9,426 bases of DNA from Tateyamaria sp. (GTDB lineage: Bacteria; Pseudomonadota; Alphaproteobacteria; Rhodobacterales; Rhodobacteraceae). Made by a program: the position numbers and the translations under genes. The notes beneath the pieces were generated by a model. It was not told where the DNA came from and made no database searches. It was given only the letters and a program-made list of their open reading frames with translations. Location of the stretch: the NCBI GenBank assembly GCA_018668195.1, contig JABITU010000079.1, positions 1 through 9,426 on the forward strand, written 5' to 3'. Positions 5,791-9,426 of the stretch are shown piece after piece. Positions within the stretch are counted from its first letter, which is position 1, and the number at the start of each line of letters is the position of its first letter.

Positions 5791-7481
5791 CAGATATTGA
5801 TCCGATAACCCTCTCTGTTCTTGCCGGACGGATGGAGCAGATTGCCGATGAAATGGACGCCACGCTTTTTCGCGCGGCGTTTAACCCAATCATAGCCGAA
5901 GCCCACGACGCGAGCCACGGGCTCTATCACGCGACCACAGGCGACACGCTTGTTCAGGGCAAATCAGGCCTGCCGATTTTTGTCGGCGTTATGTCTTTTG
6001 CGGTTCAGGCCGTGATCGGCAAAGCGGCCAAAGACGGAGACTTGGCGGACGGCGATATCTACATCTTCAACGACGCGCATATCGGCGGCACCCACCTCAG
6101 CGACATGCGGCTGGTTCGGCCCTATTACAGGGATGGCAAACTGTTTTGCTATCTTGCTTCAGTCGGGCACTGGCATGATGTGGGCGGCGCTGTGCCGGGT
6201 AACTACAACCCCGCTGCGACAGAGGTTTTTCAAGAAGCGTTTGTTCTGCCCCCCGTCAAACTGGCGCGCGCAGGCAAGATTAATCAAGACATCATTGATA
6301 TCCTCCTGAGAAACACCCGCCTGCCGCAATCGGCGATGGGAGATTTGAACGGGCAACTCGGCGCGCTTGACCTTGGTATCAAGCGTATGGACGAATTGCT
6401 TGACGAATACGGGGCCGACACTGTGTCCGCCGCTCTTGATGCGCTTGGCCATCGCGCCGAAGCCTTGATGCGCTCAGAGTTGCAAGACCTGCCCGATGGC
6501 CGTTGGGAAGCTGCAGACTTCCTCGACAATGACGGCATCACAGATGAGCCGTTGTTGATCAAAGTGGCGCTCGAAATTGCTGACGACAAAATGACGCTCG
6601 ACTTCACAGGGTCGGCAGATCAATGCGCTGGCCCTGTTAATATCGCACTGCCAACAACCGTCGCCACGGCGTATGTGGCGGTCAAACACATCTTCCCAGG
6701 CTTGCCCGCAAACGCAGGTGTGATGCGCCCGATTGATGTGGTTGTGCCAGAAAATTCGCTGTTATCTGCAAAGTTCCCCGCCCCGACTGGGGGATATACC
6801 GAAACCATTTTGCGCATGATTGATGTGGTGTTTTCCGCCTTTGCCAAGGTTGCTCCGACCAGCGTCGTAGCGAACGCTTACGGGACAATCAACGCGCTGT
6901 CTATCGCTGGCAAACGCAGCAACGGGCAACCTTGGGTGATGTTCAGCTTCTATGGCGGTGGGCACGGCGGCTCGGTTGAAACCGACGGCTTAAACCACGG
7001 AAATGCGCCGATTTCTACAGCGACAATCCCGCCGATGGAGATCCTTGAAGCCGCCTATCCTGTGATGTTTCGCACATGGGGGCTTAGGCCTGATAGCGCC
7101 GGACATGGCGCACATCGTGGCGGTGTTGGTGCTGTTTACGAGATCGAAGTTCTCGAAGAAAACGGCGCTGAAGCGTTCTTGTTTGGCGAGCGCGGCCGGT
7201 TTGCGCCCAAAGGCATCGCAGAGGGTTCCGATGGTGCAATGAACGTGTTCACCTATGAGCAGGAAGAAGGCTGGGAGACTCCGCCGCTGGCCTCCAAAAT
7301 CCGTGGGATCAAGTTGCTTCAGGGGCAAGCCGTGCGCTTGGAAACCCCCGGTGGTGGTGGCTACGGGCCAAGTGCCGAGCGCTCGGCGGCTGCAATCGCA
7401 CAAGACGTGCATCGCGGCCTCGTCAGTGAAGAGGCGGCAGACCAGGTTTATGGCATAACATGGCGCGAGGTGACATCATGA
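5787..7481 (+). CDS. hyuB: Hydantoinase B/oxoprolinase family subunit (HyuB-like)
   Basis: One of two subunits of the ATP-dependent superfamily that includes N-methylhydantoinase, 5-oxoprolinase, caprolactamase and acetone/acetophenone carboxylases; it normally works with HyuA. It has 564 residues, typical for HyuB. Recognisable blocks: DPITLSVLAGRMEQIADEM at the N-terminus, FNDAHIGGTHLSDMRLVRP (94-112), SVGHWHDVGGAVPGN (125-139) with likely metal or substrate His/Asp residues, a DFTGSADQCAGPVN stretch (272-285), PTGGYTE (333-339), DSAGHGAHRGGVGAVYE (436-452) and the glycine-rich LETPGGGGYG (518-527) near the C-terminus. ATG overlaps the upstream stop by four bases, and the gene's own stop overlaps hyuA likewise (ATGA), so the subunits should be made in step. 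Soluble cytoplasmic. The sequence alone does not separate ring-opening hydrolase from carboxylase. Confidence 0.93.
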   Translation: MTDIDPITLSVLAGRMEQIADEMDATLFRAAFNPIIAEAHDASHGLYHATTGDTLVQGKSGLPIFVGVMSFAVQAVIGKAAKDGDLADGDIYIFNDAHIGGTHLSDMRLVRPYYRDGKLFCYLASVGHWHDVGGAVPGNYNPAATEVFQEAFVLPPVKLARAGKINQDIIDILLRNTRLPQSAMGDLNGQLGALDLGIKRMDELLDEYGADTVSAALDALGHRAEALMRSELQDLPDGRWEAADFLDNDGITDEPLLIKVALEIADDKMTLDFTGSADQCAGPVNIALPTTVATAYVAVKHIFPGLPANAGVMRPIDVVVPENSLLSAKFPAPTGGYTETILRMIDVVFSAFAKVAPTSVVANAYGTINALSIAGKRSNGQPWVMFSFYGGGHGGSVETDGLNHGNAPISTATIPPMEILEAAYPVMFRTWGLRPDSAGHGAHRGGVGAVYEIEVLEENGAEAFLFGERGRFAPKGIAEGSDGAMNVFTYEQEEGWETPPLASKIRGIKLLQGQAVRLETPGGGGYGPSAERSAAAIAQDVHRGLVSEEAADQVYGITWREVTS

Positions 7482-9426
7482 GTAAACGTATGATTGGGGT
7501 GGATGTCGGCGGGACATTCACAGATGTATTCGTTCTAAACGAAGAGGCGGGCACTGCGGCTGTGGCCAAGGTACCGACGAGCCGACCGGATCAATCCGGC
7601 GGCTTTCTTGACGGGATCGGACGCGAAGTTAAAGACCTCTCAGAGATTTCGGTTGTAGTGCACGGCACGACTGCTGGCACCAATGCGCTGCTTGAGCGAA
7701 AGGGCGCAAAGACCGGTGTGATCTGCACCAGCGGTCTGCGCGATGTGCTTGAAATGCGCCGCCGTGACCGGCCACGCACCTGGGGGTTGCGCGGGGACTT
7801 TGAACCCGTCGTAGACCGGCGCAACCGACTTGAAGTGCCCGAGCGCACCTTGGCTGACGGAACGATACGAACGCAGGTTGATCTGGAGGCGGTGCGCGCC
7901 GCAGCAGAGCAGCTGCTGGAAAATGGATGCGAAGCGGCGGCGATCCTGTTTGCCAACGCCTATGCAAACCCTGAAAACGAGGCAGCGGCGGTTGCTGTCC
8001 TGCGCGAGGTCTGGCCGAATGCGCATGTCTCAGCGTCGCATGAAATCCTGCCCGAAATTCGCGAGTTCGAGCGGTTTTCAACCACCGCCCTGAACACCTA
8101 TCTGCAACCTGAAATATCAGGCTATCTGGGCCACCTTGAGGGCGCGCTGCATGACGTTGGCTTTGACGGCGAATTTATGATCGTACAGTCCAATGGCGGT
8201 GTTATGGCGGTTGAAACGGCCTGCAAAATGCCGGTGCGCACGGCCCTGTCAGGCCCTGCCGCTGGCGTCATCGCGGCGGGATACATCGCCGGATCGGCGG
8301 GCTTTGAGAATGTCATCACGGGGGACATGGGCGGCACCAGCTTTGATGTGTCCCTTATCCATGAGGGTCGGTCGATCCTGTCCCCGCAGACCTCGATTGA
8401 TTTTGGGATGGTGGTGCGCACCCCGATGATCGAGATCACAACAATCGGCGCGGGCGGCGGTTCTATCGCTTGGGTCGATAAGGGCGGGTTGCTCAACATC
8501 GGGCCGGAAAGCGCGGGATCAAACCCCGGTCCTGTGGCTTACGGGCTTGGCAATGACAGGCCGACGGTGACCGATGCCAATATAGTTCTCGGGCGTATTG
8601 ACCCCGAAAACCCAATTGGCGGAAAGCTGGAGCGGCTTGATGTTGAGGCCGCTTCAAAGGCGATTGACGCCCATGTTGGCAAACCTTTGTGCCTAACAAC
8701 CTTGGAAGCCGCAGAGGCTATATTGAGGGTTGCCAACAGCCGGATGGCCGGCGCAATCCGCCTTGTCGGGATCGAGCGCGGGTTTGACCCCAAGCGCTTT
8801 GCGTTCATGCCGTTTGGCGGCGGCGGTGCCCTGCATGCGGGCGCGGTGTTGGCCGAGACAGGGATCGAGCGCGCCATTGTGCCGCGCTACCCCGGTGTGA
8901 CCTCGGCCATGGGATGTGTGATCGCCGACATGCGACAGGATTTTGTGCAAACCATCAACACATTGGTCAGCACATTGGACGAGGCGGCGCTGACAGATTT
9001 CATGCAGTCCCATGTTGACCAGGGCATGGCCTTGCTGGACGCCTCCAAAACCAAGTTTGACAGCCGTGAACTCAGCTTTGAACTAGACATGGCCTATATC
9101 GGCCAAACCCACACCGTACCGGTTCCGATCACGATTGAAACGGTTAAAGGCAAAGTTGTACCGCCAACCAAAGCGCAGATCGAAGAGGCCTTTGATGCGA
9201 CCTATCAAGCCACCTTTGGCCGCTTGTTGAAAAACGGTGTGCGCCGGATTTTGAACCTGCGCAGCGCGGTGACGGGCAAACGCCCCAAGTTTGATCTGGC
9301 GACTCTAGCTCCGAAGTCTGACGCTGAGGTTGCGCCTAAAGCAATACGCCGTGTTCACTTTGGTAGTGACTGGCATGACACTGAAATTTATGACCGGCTC
9401 ATCCTTCCGGTTGGCGCTGTCATCAA
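7478..9426 (+). CDS. hyuA: Hydantoinase A/oxoprolinase family ATP-binding subunit (HyuA-like), 3' end outside window
   Basis: ATP-using partner of HyuB. 649 residues are visible and the frame is open to the right edge; the family is usually near 680-700, so only a short tail is missing. It starts MSKRMIGVDVGGTFTDVFVL, the actin/hexokinase-type phosphate-binding loop (7-20). Then come VHGTTAGTNALLERKGAKTG (61-80), LPEIREFERFSTTALNTYL (191-209), SGPAAGV (258-264), the second phosphate motif GDMGGTSFDVSLI (282-294), GAGGGSIAWVD (324-334), SNPGPVAYG (348-356) and FGGGGALHAG (446-455). Hydant_A_N-like and hydantoinase_A-like domains cover about 5-180 and 200-490, followed by the usual C-terminal region. 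GAGGTGA just before the ATG is a good ribosome binding site, and the ATG overlaps the hyuB stop by four bases. Intact as far as seen. Substrate (lactam, imide, hydantoin or ketone) is undetermined. Confidence 0.93.
   Translation, partial: MSKRMIGVDVGGTFTDVFVLNEEAGTAAVAKVPTSRPDQSGGFLDGIGREVKDLSEISVVVHGTTAGTNALLERKGAKTGVICTSGLRDVLEMRRRDRPRTWGLRGDFEPVVDRRNRLEVPERTLADGTIRTQVDLEAVRAAAEQLLENGCEAAAILFANAYANPENEAAAVAVLREVWPNAHVSASHEILPEIREFERFSTTALNTYLQPEISGYLGHLEGALHDVGFDGEFMIVQSNGGVMAVETACKMPVRTALSGPAAGVIAAGYIAGSAGFENVITGDMGGTSFDVSLIHEGRSILSPQTSIDFGMVVRTPMIEITTIGAGGGSIAWVDKGGLLNIGPESAGSNPGPVAYGLGNDRPTVTDANIVLGRIDPENPIGGKLERLDVEAASKAIDAHVGKPLCLTTLEAAEAILRVANSRMAGAIRLVGIERGFDPKRFAFMPFGGGGALHAGAVLAETGIERAIVPRYPGVTSAMGCVIADMRQDFVQTINTLVSTLDEAALTDFMQSHVDQGMALLDASKTKFDSRELSFELDMAYIGQTHTVPVPITIETVKGKVVPPTKAQIEEAFDATYQATFGRLLKNGVRRILNLRSAVTGKRPKFDLATLAPKSDAEVAPKAIRRVHFGSDWHDTEIYDRLILPVGAVI

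Noticed and set aside
6990..8499. Several antisense open frames of 120-150 codons opposite hyuB and hyuA
   Set aside because: Low-complexity, Arg/Ser/Pro-rich translations with no family signature, opposite strongly conserved genes; shadow frames.

Overview
The window looks like part of an alphaproteobacterial chromosome, most likely from a Rhodobacterales (roseobacter-type) organism. This rests on moderate-to-high GC in the genes, roseobacter-like protein sequences and a TRAP-transporter-plus-hydantoinase catabolic layout. The taxonomic call comes from recognising sequence style, not from a search. The window is almost fully coding. No stretch of more than 300 bases lacks a gene, and I saw no tRNA, rRNA, mobile element or CRISPR array.

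The layout is two divergent operons around a regulatory region at about 5050-5223. Leftward, on the minus strand, the order is: a GntR/HutC-type repressor, a LeuC-like large and a LeuD-like small subunit of an aconitase-superfamily hydro-lyase, and a three-component TRAP uptake system (DctP binding protein, DctQ small permease, DctM large permease). DctM runs off the left edge. Rightward, on the plus strand, the order is: a two-domain protein joining a tautomerase-like domain to a SnoaL/NTF2-like domain, then HyuB and HyuA of the hydantoinase/oxoprolinase/ketone-carboxylase superfamily. HyuA runs off the right edge. Most junctions within each operon overlap by one or four bases, which points to co-transcription and translational coupling.

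The divergent region holds an 18-bp perfect palindrome, a second inverted repeat sharing one of its half-sites, and a 10-bp tandem repeat. These are good candidates for the operator of the GntR regulator controlling both operons.

Taken together, this reads as an inducible uptake-and-catabolism locus for an organic acid or a cyclic amide/ketone compound. TRAP imports the compound. HyuAB probably carries out an ATP-dependent ring opening or carboxylation. The tautomerase/SnoaL protein may handle an enol/keto intermediate. The LeuCD-like enzyme may hydrate, dehydrate or isomerise a dicarboxylate. The substrate cannot be read from the sequence. The LeuCD pair is probably not the leucine-biosynthetic enzyme, because its motifs are altered and no leuA or leuB lies nearby.
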